NCBI GenBank assembly: GCA_001579985.1
Contig: LRSR01012581.1
Location: forward strand, 1 to 22,686
Source: Hypsibius dujardini
Taxonomy: Eukaryota; Tardigrada; Eutardigrada; Parachela; Hypsibiidae
Length of the DNA: 22,686 bases
Reading direction: 5' to 3'
Position numbers and translations under genes: made by a program. Each line of letters starts with the position of its first letter. Position 1 is the stretch's first letter. The notes beneath the pieces are model-generated. The model worked only from the letters and a program-made list of their open reading frames with translations, was not told the origin of the DNA and did no database searches. This document shows positions 1 to 8,928 of the stretch, one piece after another.

Positions 1-834
1 AATTTCTGCAGCTTTTTCTTTTTCCGAAAAAACGGTAATGAATGAGGGAAAACCCAGAGCAGCTGGATCTTCAGCGTCTAGCTGTGGTTAAAGTTAAAAC
101 GAACACTTACAATCGTGTTAATTAATTTCGTTAAGTCGTCTTTATTTTTCGCGGCATCCGCCGCCGCCTGCAGCTGCGTCTCCAGTTCGTCTTTCTGCAT
201 TAAAACATCTGGAAAAAAAAGACAAGACAAAAAAGTAACAAAGAGGCAGTAAGCTGCAAATGAATCGAGGTGGTAATTGTGCCTGTGCAAATCAAAATAG
301 TCCCTCAATCAATCAAGCAATGGGCCGGATCAATCAATTATGTAGTAAAATTTCAGTTAATAAAATGTGCGCCAATACAACAATCAACTGAACCATTGAA
401 TGGGGAAATCACTGTACTTTGATATATTGATTATTCGATCAATCTCCACTTCATACATCGTTGCCGCAATTCCAAATTAGCTATCAAGTAACTATTTCAA
501 TCTTTTTCACAGAGTCATTCCAAAAATGAGAATCGACAAGAACGGACTGATCTGCGTCTACGCTTACGTTCCTGAGTATGTTGCGCACTTTGTGTTGCAC
601 CCCGTGCATTGCGCATGGGATTATAACGGCTGATTGATTGATTGTGCCCCGACTTGGAACTGCCATATCTCCCCCAGTTTTGACTTTCATCACCTAAATT
701 TTTCTAAACCAATTCCTCTCGACGTTGTCTATTGATTGACTGTTGCCAAAACTCCCAATTCTACTGTATGTATACTGTGCTATAACCCGCTTACCTTTGA
801 TCTTCTCGCGAAACGCATTCTCCGGGGTTGCCAT
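1..834 (-). CDS. 5' part of an unrecognised coiled-coil protein gene (partial, 3 exons seen)
   Basis: Three exons join in frame on the minus strand: 834-795 (ATG at 834-832, ends in phase 1 before GTAAGC), 208-111 (after a pyrimidine-rich stretch ending CCAG, ends in phase 0 before GTAAGT) and 81-1, which is open to the window edge. The protein starts MATPENAFREKIKDVLMQKD and continues as a charged, helix-prone stretch rich in Glu, Lys, Gln and Ala, then turns to a segment containing LDAEDPAALGFPS. The short N-terminal helical hairpin with K-x-E-L-E-x-Q-L faintly recalls the Nas2/PSMD9 proteasome chaperone N-terminus, but its LVDxEGFPR signature is not clearly present, so I do not name it. 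Intron 1 is 586 bp and holds ATCA-type repeats (about 300-350 and 630). Intron 2 would be only 29 bp. Reading through intron 2 meets a TAG, so splicing is needed for the frame to stay open. Confidence 0.55.
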
Positions 835-971
835 CTTCACTGGCAACAAGAAATCCCGAAGATGTGCCGCCTGATGTTGGGAATAAAAATTTAGGTGTCC
901 CGAGCGATGGGGGAAGGGGGAGCGGGACGGCGAAGCGTTGTCTGGACTTTGTTCGGCCTGGTCATAATCAC

Positions 972-1226
972 TGCCTGGAAATGAGCAAGGCAAATAGATC
1001 AATCAATCAACCAATCGCCTTTCTATCAATGTGCCTGGAAATGAGCAAGGCAAATTGATCAATCAATCAACCAATCGCCTTTCTATCAATGTGCCTGGAA
1101 ATGAGCAAGGCGAATTGATCAATCAATCAACCTATCGCCTTTCTATCAACGTGCCTGGAAATGAGCAGGGAAAATTGATCAATCAATCAATCAATCGCCT
1201 TTCTATCAATGTGCCTGGAAATGAGC
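972..1226. repeat. 60-bp minisatellite, 4 copies plus a partial
   Basis: Units begin at 972, 1032, 1092 and 1152 with exact 60-bp spacing, and a truncated fifth starts at 1212. Each unit begins TGCCTGGAAATGAGCAAGG, followed by an ATCA-type core (GATCAATCAATCAA) and CGCCTTTCTATCAA. Copies differ by a few substitutions. Because 60 is divisible by three the frame stays open across it, but the encoded peptide is only a repeat echo. The array lies just upstream of the start of the gene at 834 on the minus strand. Confidence 0.9.
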
Positions 1227-1235
1227 GATAATTTT

Positions 1236-1790
1236 TTTATTGCTTTTATCCACCACGTCAAATCGGTGAGTGGCTGAGGCGGCTATTTCTTCCAGCGAAA
1301 AAAGCACCTGCCTGGTCGTGATCAGCAACGTGAGACGTTTCCTGATCCAATTCGAGAACGGGATAATGGTCGGTGGCGAATTTCCAGGGACCTGTTGAAA
1401 GATCCTCGGAGAAAAGAAATGTGAAAAAGAAACCTGTTTGCGTATGATCATATGAATTGCGCAGTGTGCAGTTTTATATTGTGCAGTGCGCATAGCCAGT
1501 GTGCGCGCGCATGAAGTGCACATGTGCTCTCGCTCATAAAGTGGACAGCGGGCCGACGAAGACACAACATACAGACATGACAGACAGACAGACATAAGAC
1601 ACATATAGAGTTGAGGACTATCCAAAAAAAAGTATCTCCGAACGTGTCGATATTTAGAAAGCCTCAAGGACAGTTTTCGCCTTGCTGGGGTTTCCTCCAT
1701 CGTCGATGACAACGCGGTCGTAAATGCACGGTGCATGCAGTACCGTAATCTCCAGATCTCAAGGCAGTTAAGCCCCACCCCCTCCAGTCA
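1236..1790. other. Coding-looking stretch of uncertain strand; possible small minus-strand gene
   Basis: On the minus strand, about 1400-1258 reads as an open stretch containing DLSTGPWKFATDHYP and ending in TGA at 1258-1260. It is preceded by a long pyrimidine tract and followed by AATAAA at 1241-1236, as expected of a last exon. Farther upstream, about 1772-1671, the minus strand reads an open segment containing CIYDRVVIDDGGNPSKAKT, but I find no good donor joining the two. The plus strand of both segments is also open (for example a segment with FLIQFENGIMVGGEFPG at about 1320-1390), so the strand is not settled. A CAGA-type repeat lies between them at about 1578-1600. I recognise no family. 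Confidence 0.25.
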
Positions 1791-2040
1791 TCGGTTGACT
1801 GTTCAATCGGATTCTCTGTGTCGTGATTGGTCAAAATTTAAGACGAACTTGGCAGCGATTGATTGATTGATTAAGCGGAATTTCTTAACGCACACATTCA
1901 ATCAGTTGATTAATTGATTGCAGGTAACAATAGCAAACGGTGATGAACAGATAAGATTCGGGGTGGGATCAAATTAACTGGTAAGGCAAAAAAGTGTCCT
2001 TTGAGATCGAGAGATCACGGTAGGTTCTGCATTGAAATTA

Positions 2041-2183
2041 CTTTAGTGCCACGATTATGACGGTCGGTTAAGTCCCGCCTCCGTCACACGCGCCTCTGTC
2101 ATGAGTTGGCGCTTAGCCAACACACACAGGCCGAGTGCGTTGCCCAAGTGTAAGAACCGACCGTTACAATCGTGGCACTACAG
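2041..2183. mobile_element. 143-bp MITE with TA target duplication
   Basis: The terminal inverted repeats are 2041-2069 and 2155-2183, with 26 of 29 positions matching and core TAGTGCCACGATT. TA dinucleotides flank both ends (2039-2040 and 2184-2185). The interior has no coding capacity. TA duplication plus inverted ends is what non-autonomous Tc1/mariner-type elements leave; the superfamily is inferred from those two features only. Confidence 0.75.
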
Positions 2184-2256
2184 TATCACTCTATCAATTC
2201 TTACCATTTTTTGCCACATTGTTGTCTGCAACTTTGCAACTGCAGAGACCGTACTA

Positions 2257-2469
2257 CAGTAAGCGACAGAATTTAATCCAATGGAGGGTCCCGGAAATGG
2301 GCAAAAGGGGCGGGGCGGGGGGAATACTTGAACAATCAACCAATCAACTCAGCTCCGATTGCTCCGGAGCTCCGTCGGTTGATTGGTTGATTGTTCAAGT
2401 ACTCTCCCTGCCCCGCCCCTTTTGCCCATTTCCGGGACCCTCCGTTAGATTAAATTCTGTCGCTTTTTT
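2257..2469. mobile_element. 213-bp fold-back element with arms of about 92 bp
   Basis: The left arm (2257-2348) is nearly the reverse complement of the right arm (2378-2469). Both carry GCGACAGAATTTAAT, a GGAGGGTCCCGGAAATGGGC block, a GGGGCGGGGC block and an ACTTGAACAATCAACCAATC block. The loop is about 29 bp and has its own small CTCCG/CGGAG palindrome. TA lies at 2255-2256 and 2470-2471, consistent with a TA target duplication, although the outermost six bases of the two ends differ (CAGTAA against AAAAAA). Confidence 0.8.
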
Positions 2470-2472
2470 TAA

Positions 2473-3017
2473 CCGGGACTCGTTTAGGGTCCTTACCGTA
2501 CAAATCGGAACCATGACCCCTTATGGTAAGGTCAGGGCTGAGCAAAGGAGCAAAGAGCATTTTTTTCAAAATTGAATCTAAAATTCTGCTTAAATGATCA
2601 TTCTGAAACGAAGGGGTGAGACGGAGGCCTGATTTCCAAGGGCTCTCTGGAGTTTCGAAACATTTTCAGAAACTTCAGTTTTCTATCAAATTAAGGCTTT
2701 ATTGAATGCTTTTAGTCTGCGAGTTATTAATAGCGAAATGACGTTAGACCCCACTGAACCTCAAAATTTTTAATAGAATAAATTAACTTGAAAATGTTTT
2801 GAAATGCTGGGGGGCCCTTGGAAATCATCCCCCCCCCCCTACATCGAAATGATCAGGAACGGTAGTCCGAAATTGAGATTTAGCTTTGAAAGAAATGCAT
2901 TTTGCCGCTCTGTTCACCCCTTGGCCCTCTGCCATGAAGGGTCCTGGCTTCGACGTATAAGGACTAAGGACCCTAAACGAGCCCTAAAGGACCCTAAAGG
3001 ACCCTAAACGAGCCCTT
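2473..3017. mobile_element. Diverged fold-back element, arms of about 200 bp
   Basis: The left arm (about 2475-2670) aligns with the reverse complement of the right arm (about 2790-3015). Shared blocks, in order from the ends inward, are CTCGTTTAGGGTCCTTA, CAT...TTTCAAA, TGATCATT and GATTTCCAAGGGC followed by AAACATTTTCA. Divergence is much greater than in the neighbouring element, roughly two-thirds identity by eye, so it is older. The right terminus carries a small tandem duplication of GGACCCTAAA with or without CGAGCCC. No open reading frame explains it. Confidence 0.7.
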
Positions 3018-3024
3018 GCCGCTA

Positions 3025-3325
3025 CCACACAGCTGTGCCGGGGTTACTTCGAGGGTTGCTGTTTGGATTTTGCTAAGCTGTGTGGGACATGTGGTCTCTT
3101 ATTTCTTTTCCAAGTGGGCGTTGACCGGTTTATTGAGAACAAAAATTGTACTACAGAGTGCTAAATACCATTAGTCACTCATTTATTAATTTTGGTACAA
3201 TGATAACTTTAACAATCTTAGGAATAGCGACAAGGTGGAATTTGAAAATTTGGTGTTTGGTTTGTCCCACATGGCATGCCAAAACTCAAACAACGACACG
3301 CAAAGAAACCTCGGCACAGCTGTAG
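3025..3325. mobile_element. Diverged fold-back element, arms of about 65 bp
   Basis: The left arm 3025-3089 (CACAGCTGTGCCGGGGTTAC ... TGTGGGACA) pairs with the right arm 3263-3325 (TGTCCCACA ... CACAGCTGTAG) with many mismatches. The right end abuts a perfect 14-bp palindrome, TAGTACGCGTACTA. The interior is AT-rich and noncoding. No target duplication was identified. Confidence 0.55.
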
Positions 3326-3525
3326 TACGCGTACTATGGGTACTCCGAAACCACAACCGCGTACGGGAAAACGTAAGCTGCTATGGCTTTTGCCATGTGC
3401 TGCTGTTACGGTGCACGTGAATCAGCTTTCGTAGTCGCGCATTCACAGCACATGGAAGGAAGCCAGTGCAAACGTTGCGGCATGAAGACGTACTGACCCA
3501 TGTTTGACCTCACGTTCCCATAACC

Positions 3526-3584
3526 GTGTGTGTGTGTGTGTGTGTGGGTGTGTGTGTGTGTGTGTGTGTGTGTGGGGGGGGGGG
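3526..3584. repeat. GT microsatellite followed by an 11-base G run
   Basis: Alternating GT runs from 3526 to 3573 with one GGG interruption, then 11 consecutive G. The surrounding 3330-3700 holds no supported gene. Confidence 0.95.
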
Positions 3585-3714
3585 AGCTTCACGGAACTGT
3601 AACTTTCAAACCAACAGAAACCAACGTCGGAGTCCGATTTCACGAAACGACTTCGTCATCCGGATGCCGCCTTTCCAACCGCTCTACATGTAACGGTTGC
3701 ACCATAGTCCTCGG

Positions 3715-3720
3715 TATATA
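3715..3720 (+). promoter_or_regulatory. Candidate TATA box of the secreted mucin-like gene
   Basis: TATATA in the context CTCGGTATATACG lies 80 bp before the ATG at 3800, which would place a start site near 3745 and give a 5' leader of about 55 bases. Motif and spacing are the only support. Confidence 0.4.
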
Positions 3721-3799
3721 CGAACGATGGTTCGGTGAATACCCGACTTCATGAATTACGTTATGCGAAAGAGTTAGTTTTTGATATCACGTTGGTACC

Positions 3800-6468
3800 A
3801 TGAAATTTGGGATAGTCTTAACGGTGGCATGTCTGCTGAGTGGAAGGCGGAATCAAATTGGTGCCGCGGAAGGTGCCGCGGAAGGTGCAGCGGAAGGTGC
3901 TGCGGAAGGTGCCGCGGAAGGTGCAGCGGAAGGTGCCGCGGAAGGTGCCGCGGAAGGTAAGTAAGAAAATGCGTGCTTTTATATGCAACGAGAGACTTTT
4001 TCGTTTTGGGGTAGTGTTCTTATTAGGATTTGACTATTTTTGGCAGGAGGAGCGGATAAGGATCTCTTGATCACTTGCAAGACCAATTCCGATTGTGTGG
4101 ACCCCGGCACGACCTGCCAAACTGTTCGAGTACCGCAGAAGAAGGATGAAACCCTGATGATTAAGACGGAAAAGCGATGTATCTGCACGGAATTCCTTCG
4201 ATCGGTAGGGTACCCCACAAGTGTCGGACGCGAAACAACTACATTACATCAGACCTTTGTATCGTATGTGACAGGTCACAAATTGGTTTAATGTTTCTCT
4301 CGTAGCCTTGTATTGACGCAGAGGATTGCGTCAAAACATTCGGCGATATCGGACTGGCCTGCATGGAGTCCACCATTTGCCCTGGCTTGGTGGGGCTTTC
4401 GTATTGTCGCTTCAAGCCAGAGGGCGCCGAAAAAGCGAAGGAAAGTGAAAAGGCAGGAGGAGGAGCCGAGAAATCGGAGGGAGCCAAAACGGCGGAAGGA
4501 ACTGAAAAGGCCGGGGAACCCGCGAAAGCCGAAGCAGCAGCGGAAAAGCCGGAACCAGCCGAGAAGGCGGGAGAGGCAGAGAAGCCGAAAGAAGCCGAGA
4601 AGCCAGAGGCAGCGAAAGAAGCAGAGAAACCAGCAGAAAAAGCAGAAGCGAAACCCGAAGCCAAGGAAACGACGGAACCGAAGAAGGTGACGTTTCTTTT
4701 TAAAGAAGCCCCCAAAATTAAAAACGCTGAGCCCGTGGAATTCGAATACGAGTACGAATTTGAGACGGAGAAGCCGGAAGCCAAGGAGAAAGCCGAAGCG
4801 AAAAAAGTCAAGGTTTTGATAAAACTTCCGGCCGCCACTACCACGAAAAAACCGGAGGCCACAGAAGTGGAATATGAGTTTGAGATCGAGGTGCCGGAAG
4901 CGGCAGAGCCGGTTGAAGCGACTACCAGACGGATCATTGTGGGAGTCCCGCGGACGGACGGACCGATTGGGACGGTGATTGCCGGAGTTCCCGTGGAGGG
5001 AGCTCCTGCGGCAGCCGGTGCAGGGGCTCTCGGAAGGGTTATCACAGGCATACCGGTGGGTAGTGGTGGCGAGGGTGGTGGTGGCGAGGGTGGTGGTGAG
5101 GCAGCGGCTCCAGAAGCCGTTCTTGATGATGCGGAATCTTCAATCAGCGCCGCTCTAACTGGAATTCCGGTCGATCGAAATTCCGGCAAGGTGGTTCAAG
5201 GTACGCCACTTAACGGAGCTGGTACGCCAAGTGCCGCGGACGGCGAGGAGGATTCGAACGACGAGGGTGAGGCAGACACGGGTGAGGGAACCGGCACGGG
5301 TGAAGGGACCGACACGGGTGAGACGGAAACGAAGATTGGGGAGGCTAAAACTACTGATACCCGTAATGCAGCAAAGAGTCAGAGCGGAAAACTTGCCGGT
5401 TTTTCTTCCTCGAAGAAAACCCCTGAGAAAAATCCCGGTTCCTCAAGGAATGGGGTGAGCAGTTCGAAGGTTCACAGTAATATAACAAGCGGAACCAACA
5501 GCAAGCTGTCTGAAAACAACAAAGGAACCAACAGCAAGCTGTCCGAAAGGAACAAAGAGTCAGTCGCGAACACGGCTCGAAAAACAAACAGAACAACTGG
5601 CGCAAAAGGAACAAAGGAACTGGACCGTGAGACGCCGACGGCAAACCGAGCGTACGGTCGATTCTCCACTGATTTGGCCAACGCATCGGTGGAAGGAACA
5701 GTGCGCAAAACGAACAGTTCAATAGGTACGTTCCTGAATCCGAATAAACAAAAGACCAATGGAACGCTGGTCAGGGGACAAAGTGGTTCCTCCAACTCAT
5801 CCGTCGGAAATCCACGTGGACGAAGCACGTTTCGACCGAAATCCTTAGATGGAGGAAAGGCAGCTAATATCACTGCTCAGTCAGGTAGACCGACAACAGA
5901 CCGACCGCGACTTACTGCCTCCACTCAGAAATCGTCCACAAAGCTGACTACGTCAAGTTCGACGGAAAAGAAGGGAATCATAGCCTCGAGTACTGCCACA
6001 CATAAAGCATCAACCAAGTCTGAAACATCGACAGCCAGTTCGGCAAAGAAAGCAGCCGATTTCACGACTTCGGCCAAGACTTCGGCCACCACTAAACCCC
6101 CGGCAACGACGCATCCAACGACGAAAGCTGCAGAGACCCGTCCTCCTCCGACGAAAGCTCCAGAAACTCAACCTCCAACAACGAAAGCTCCAGAGACCCG
6201 TCCTCCAACGACGAAAGCTCCAGAGACTCATCCACCGACAACTAAGGCTCCGGTTACCCAGCCGCCAGCGCCTACACCAGCACCGGCAACGAAGCCTCCA
6301 CCTACGCCAGCTCCAGCAGCACCAGCGAAGCCTCCACCCACGCCAGCTCCAGCAGCACCAGCGAAGCCTCCACCCACGCCAGCTCCAGCAGCACCAGCGA
6401 AGCCTCCACCGGCAGCCGCCGCTGCCCCAGCGAGTCCTGCAGCGGGACCTAAGCCACCGTCTCATTAG
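3800..6468 (+). CDS. Secreted Cys-rich, Ala/Glu/Lys-rich, mucin-like protein (about 825 aa, 3 exons)
   Basis: Exons 3800-3956, 4047-4204 and 4306-6468 join in matching phases (1, then 0), with donors GTAAGT and GTAGGG. Residues 1-15 form a signal peptide (MKFGIVLTVACLLSG). Exon 1 then encodes eight copies of A-A-E-G. Residues 63-139 hold ten cysteines (63, 69, 76, 97, 99, 107, 113, 124, 130, 139) in two EB-like clusters with a C-x-C. Then follow an Ala/Glu/Lys-rich stretch (about 142-230), acidic beta-like blocks such as VEFEYEYEFE (231-310), repeated G-[IV]-P segments (311-400), a Ser/Thr/Asn region with several N-glycosylation sequons (453-700) and a Pro/Thr tail with 10-residue PPTTKAPETR-type and 12-residue KPPPTPAPAAPA-type repeats. 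There is no transmembrane segment. I infer a secreted, heavily O-glycosylated matrix or mucus protein; no family name is justified. Confidence 0.85.
3860..3955 (+). repeat. 12-bp coding repeat GGTGCCGCGGAA, 8 copies
   Basis: Eight in-frame 12-bp units encode G-A-A-E. Copies differ only at the wobble base of the first Ala codon (GCC, GCA, GCT). The final copy runs into the exon 1 donor: its terminal GGT overlaps the splice GT, so in mRNA the last Gly codon is completed from exon 2. Confidence 0.95.
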
Positions 6469-6528
6469 TTATGCAGGTTACAATCTGAACTGTATTAGTG
6501 ACATTATACTCGTACTACTATTAAGTAA

Positions 6529-6534
6529 AATAAA
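6529..6534 (+). promoter_or_regulatory. Polyadenylation signal of the mucin-like gene
   Basis: AATAAA lies 61 bp after the TAG at 6466-6468. Confidence 0.7.
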
Positions 6535-6616
6535 AGTTGTTTTTTCCATTTCGATCCGAGTTTCAACGGAGCGTGTGGTGGACCAGCTTTGAGACTGATA
6601 AAATTCTAGGCCGAGA

Positions 6617-6655
6617 GAGTGACGGACCCTTTAGGAAACGAATCGTCCGTCACTC
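6617..6655. repeat. Perfect 11-bp stem-loop in the intergenic gap
   Basis: GAGTGACGGAC (6617-6627) and GTCCGTCACTC (6645-6655) pair perfectly around a 17-base loop. It lies between two convergent 3' ends. The rest of 6535-6823 shows no supported gene. Confidence 0.6.
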
Positions 6656-6823
6656 CATCTGGGTGTTTAGAGTTCTATGCCAGCACTGGCTAAGCACACA
6701 CACCTTCGACCGATTGTCCTACCCATTGCTGGTGCAGAGTCCCGCTCTTCTGCATCGCTACTGACTATTATTAGGCATAAAAAAGGGTGACTCACTCCCG
6801 TTTACAGAAACATATGCAATATA

Positions 6824-6829
6824 TTTATT
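6824..6829 (-). promoter_or_regulatory. Polyadenylation signal of the PM20D2-like gene
   Basis: AATAAA on the minus strand lies about 196 bp beyond the stop at 7025. The genes on both sides converge, leaving about 290 bp between their two signals. Confidence 0.6.
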
Positions 6830-7024
6830 TAACTCCAATACCCTGACAAATGAATAATTCCGAATAACAGTGACCACATATAATCCACTATAATTGTAAT
6901 TGCCCATGGAAGGTCTTTGCCGGAGAGGGGGGGGGATGTACGCAGTAGTATTTAAAGGAAGGAAGAAGAAGGGGAGGGAAGTTTCATCTCAAAGTTAATT
7001 TGACCGTGGCTGTTTCCCGATAAG

Positions 7025-8298
7025 TCATCCGACAAACTGCTTCCTCCTGGTCATGAACTCTTCCTTTGCCCGTTTACGAAGTTCATCGCTAAGAAAGAGC
7101 TCGACCGCGGTTAAAGCCAACGTTTTAGCCGCTGTCAATGTGGGCTCTTGAGCTTCCATCGATCCCGCTTGGCGCCGAAAGTCGGCAGTGTGGATCAGCA
7201 GAGGCTGTCCAATGTAAAAACCAGGATGGATGCTTGGCACGACCAGTGAGACATCTCCCATGTCTGTTGAACCGTTGAAAGCCGGCACATTATTCGGATA
7301 AACCACGCCTATTGGGTTCATTGAAAAAAACCGCTCCTGTAAACGATCAATTAAACTGAACAATTTCGAGGCGCACCTTTCGCTGCAGCAATTTTCCGAT
7401 ATAATTGGCTCATCACGGAGGAGTGCATCATCCCGGAGTAGGGTGCCTCAGCCCATTCAAATTTCACAGTACAACCTGCATACGGTACAGTGTGCACAGA
7501 CATTACGCGGAAATAAAAAAAACACAACGGTCCAAAAATAATTGTCTGTTTGTACTGCCCATAAGAATAGCCGTACCAGTTGCTTTAGCCGCGGCATTGC
7601 AAAATTCGACCAGCTTGCCCTTGAGATAGTTGAGATCGGAGAGAGTCAATGCGCGGACATCATACCGACACGTCGTCCAGTCCGGGATGCTTGTGGATCG
7701 AGTCCCACTGTTCCAGAAGATGCAACTCAATCGCCAGTCATGTTGCATCTGCTGCCGAAAACGAGCAACCATCTCGTAACTCGACACTGCAGCATCCATT
7801 GCGTTGAGACCCTCCCATGGCCCTATACACGTCCCGCAGCAACAATAAAGCAAGCTCGAATCTTGAGGAAGGAACAATAGGAACAAGGCATCGCATTTAC
7901 CACACGCTGCGTGAGCCGCTTTTCCGTAAAAATCCACCTTGCACTATGGCCAGCATTATCAGTTTAAGGCGACTACTTTTTTATGAGTAATTAAGCATCA
8001 AAGCATACTGTACATCAGTCATGCCGAGTACCACCGGCTCGAGGTCGTTCAATCCCCAGGGGTGAACCATCATGGCAAAGTCTATGTCAGTGAACGCTCC
8101 TTCCCGTATTAGGAGCACTTTACCTCCTCCGTCTTCCTCGGCCGGAGTGCCCAACACGATAACCTAACACAAGCATGTGGTAGGTTGTAACATGATTGAA
8201 AAATATTAAACAAACTAATAAAACTTGCAAACGTTGAATCCTTTAGGTTTCACTGCAACCTACGCAAAATGGAACAAATGGGCGGAAAGACATGAAGC

Positions 8299-8353
<55 letters not shown>

Positions 8354-8928
8354 TAGACAGACAAACAAGCACGCAGGCACGCACGCAGGCACGCAGACAG
8401 ACAGGCACGCAGACAGACAGACATTCAGACAGACATAAACTTACCCTCCCTTGGATGAAACAGTCATTTCCAATTCCTCCAAGTACGGCCTGCAATATCA
8501 AAGCCGCTGCAACTGCTGTCTAAAACACAGAAAGCAATTTCAAAAAAATGCGCCCAGAAAGAAATGTGCAAACGAAGTGTTGGAGCTTGTTGTCTTCCGA
8601 CCTCAGCAATCAAATTGTGTCCACAGGCATGACCAAGTTCCGGCAGGGCATCATACTCGCAAAGCAGTGCGACGGTTGGGTGCAGATCCGGCTGGTAGTT
8701 TTTGCTGTGAAATTCCGCCCAAAAGGCAGTCCTTATTTTCTTCCAATGTCGAATTACACTGAAACCATGTTCTTCCAGAAAACCGGTGAGTAAGTCATGC
8801 GCGAAGTGCTCATCAAACGCAACTTCCGGAGTCTTCCAGATCTTTTGACTGATTTCGTTCAGTTCGTGTCTGTGCCGCTCCACCACTAAATCTGCCACCT
8901 TTTCGTAGTGATTCGTGGGATCCGCCAT
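7025..8928 (-). CDS. PM20D2: PM20D2-like M20 metallopeptidase (beta-alanyl-lysine dipeptidase type), 7 exons
   Basis: Exons in transcript order are 8928-8602, 8519-8445, 8163-8014, 7943-7901, 7822-7577, 7475-7377 and 7336-7025. The summed coding length is 1252 nt, so about 416 aa after removing one base; I recall human PM20D2 as about 436. Motifs visible are [20 protein letters not shown] (residues 90-109, with the M20 Cys and His ligand positions C102 and H104), [11 protein letters not shown] (E143/E144), the metal-ligand type VHPW (H168), [31 protein letters not shown] and the C-terminal A-G-S-M-E-A-Q. The family hydrolyses beta-alanyl-lysine and related dipeptides as metabolite repair around carnosine synthesis. 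There is no signal peptide, so it is cytosolic. Oddities: exon 6 ends in phase 1 but exon 7 is open only in phase 0, next to a run of seven T; the exon 1 donor is a weak GTCGGA; the last intron is only 40 bp. Confidence 0.85.
8294..8432. repeat. CAGA tetranucleotide array in an intron
   Basis: A degenerate ACAG/CAGA array with CACGCAGG interruptions occupies about half of the 281-bp intron between exons 2 and 3 of the peptidase gene. On the sense strand of that gene it reads CTGT. Confidence 0.9.

Noticed and set aside
484-693. Possible extra exon in intron 1 of the leftmost gene (about 560-620, minus strand, with a GTAAGC donor)
   Set aside because: Inclusion would leave phase 0 before an exon that needs phase 1, while skipping it joins the flanking exons perfectly.
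972-1226. CRISPR-like regular repeats here and at 12413 and 21321
   Set aside because: They are head-to-tail tandem repeats without unique spacers, in an animal genome.
1206-1778. 190-codon minus-strand frame
   Set aside because: The frame crosses a CAGA repeat and uses a different frame from the protein-like segments noted at 1258-1400 and 1671-1772.
2135-2575. 146-codon plus-strand frame
   Set aside because: It runs from inside the MITE at 2041 across the whole fold-back at 2257; its content is that of the inverted repeats, not a protein.
4239-5189. 316-codon minus-strand frame rich in Ala, Ser and Phe
   Set aside because: It is the antisense shadow of the Glu/Lys/Ala-rich exon 3 of the secreted protein, whose splice phases and signal peptide fit the plus strand.
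6010-6465. Minus-strand frame rich in Trp, Arg and Cys
   Set aside because: Antisense of the Pro/Thr/Ala repeat tail of the same gene.
8040-8070. tRNA B-box-like GGTCGTTCAATCC
   Set aside because: It lies inside exon 3 of the PM20D2-like gene and has no matching A box or cloverleaf.
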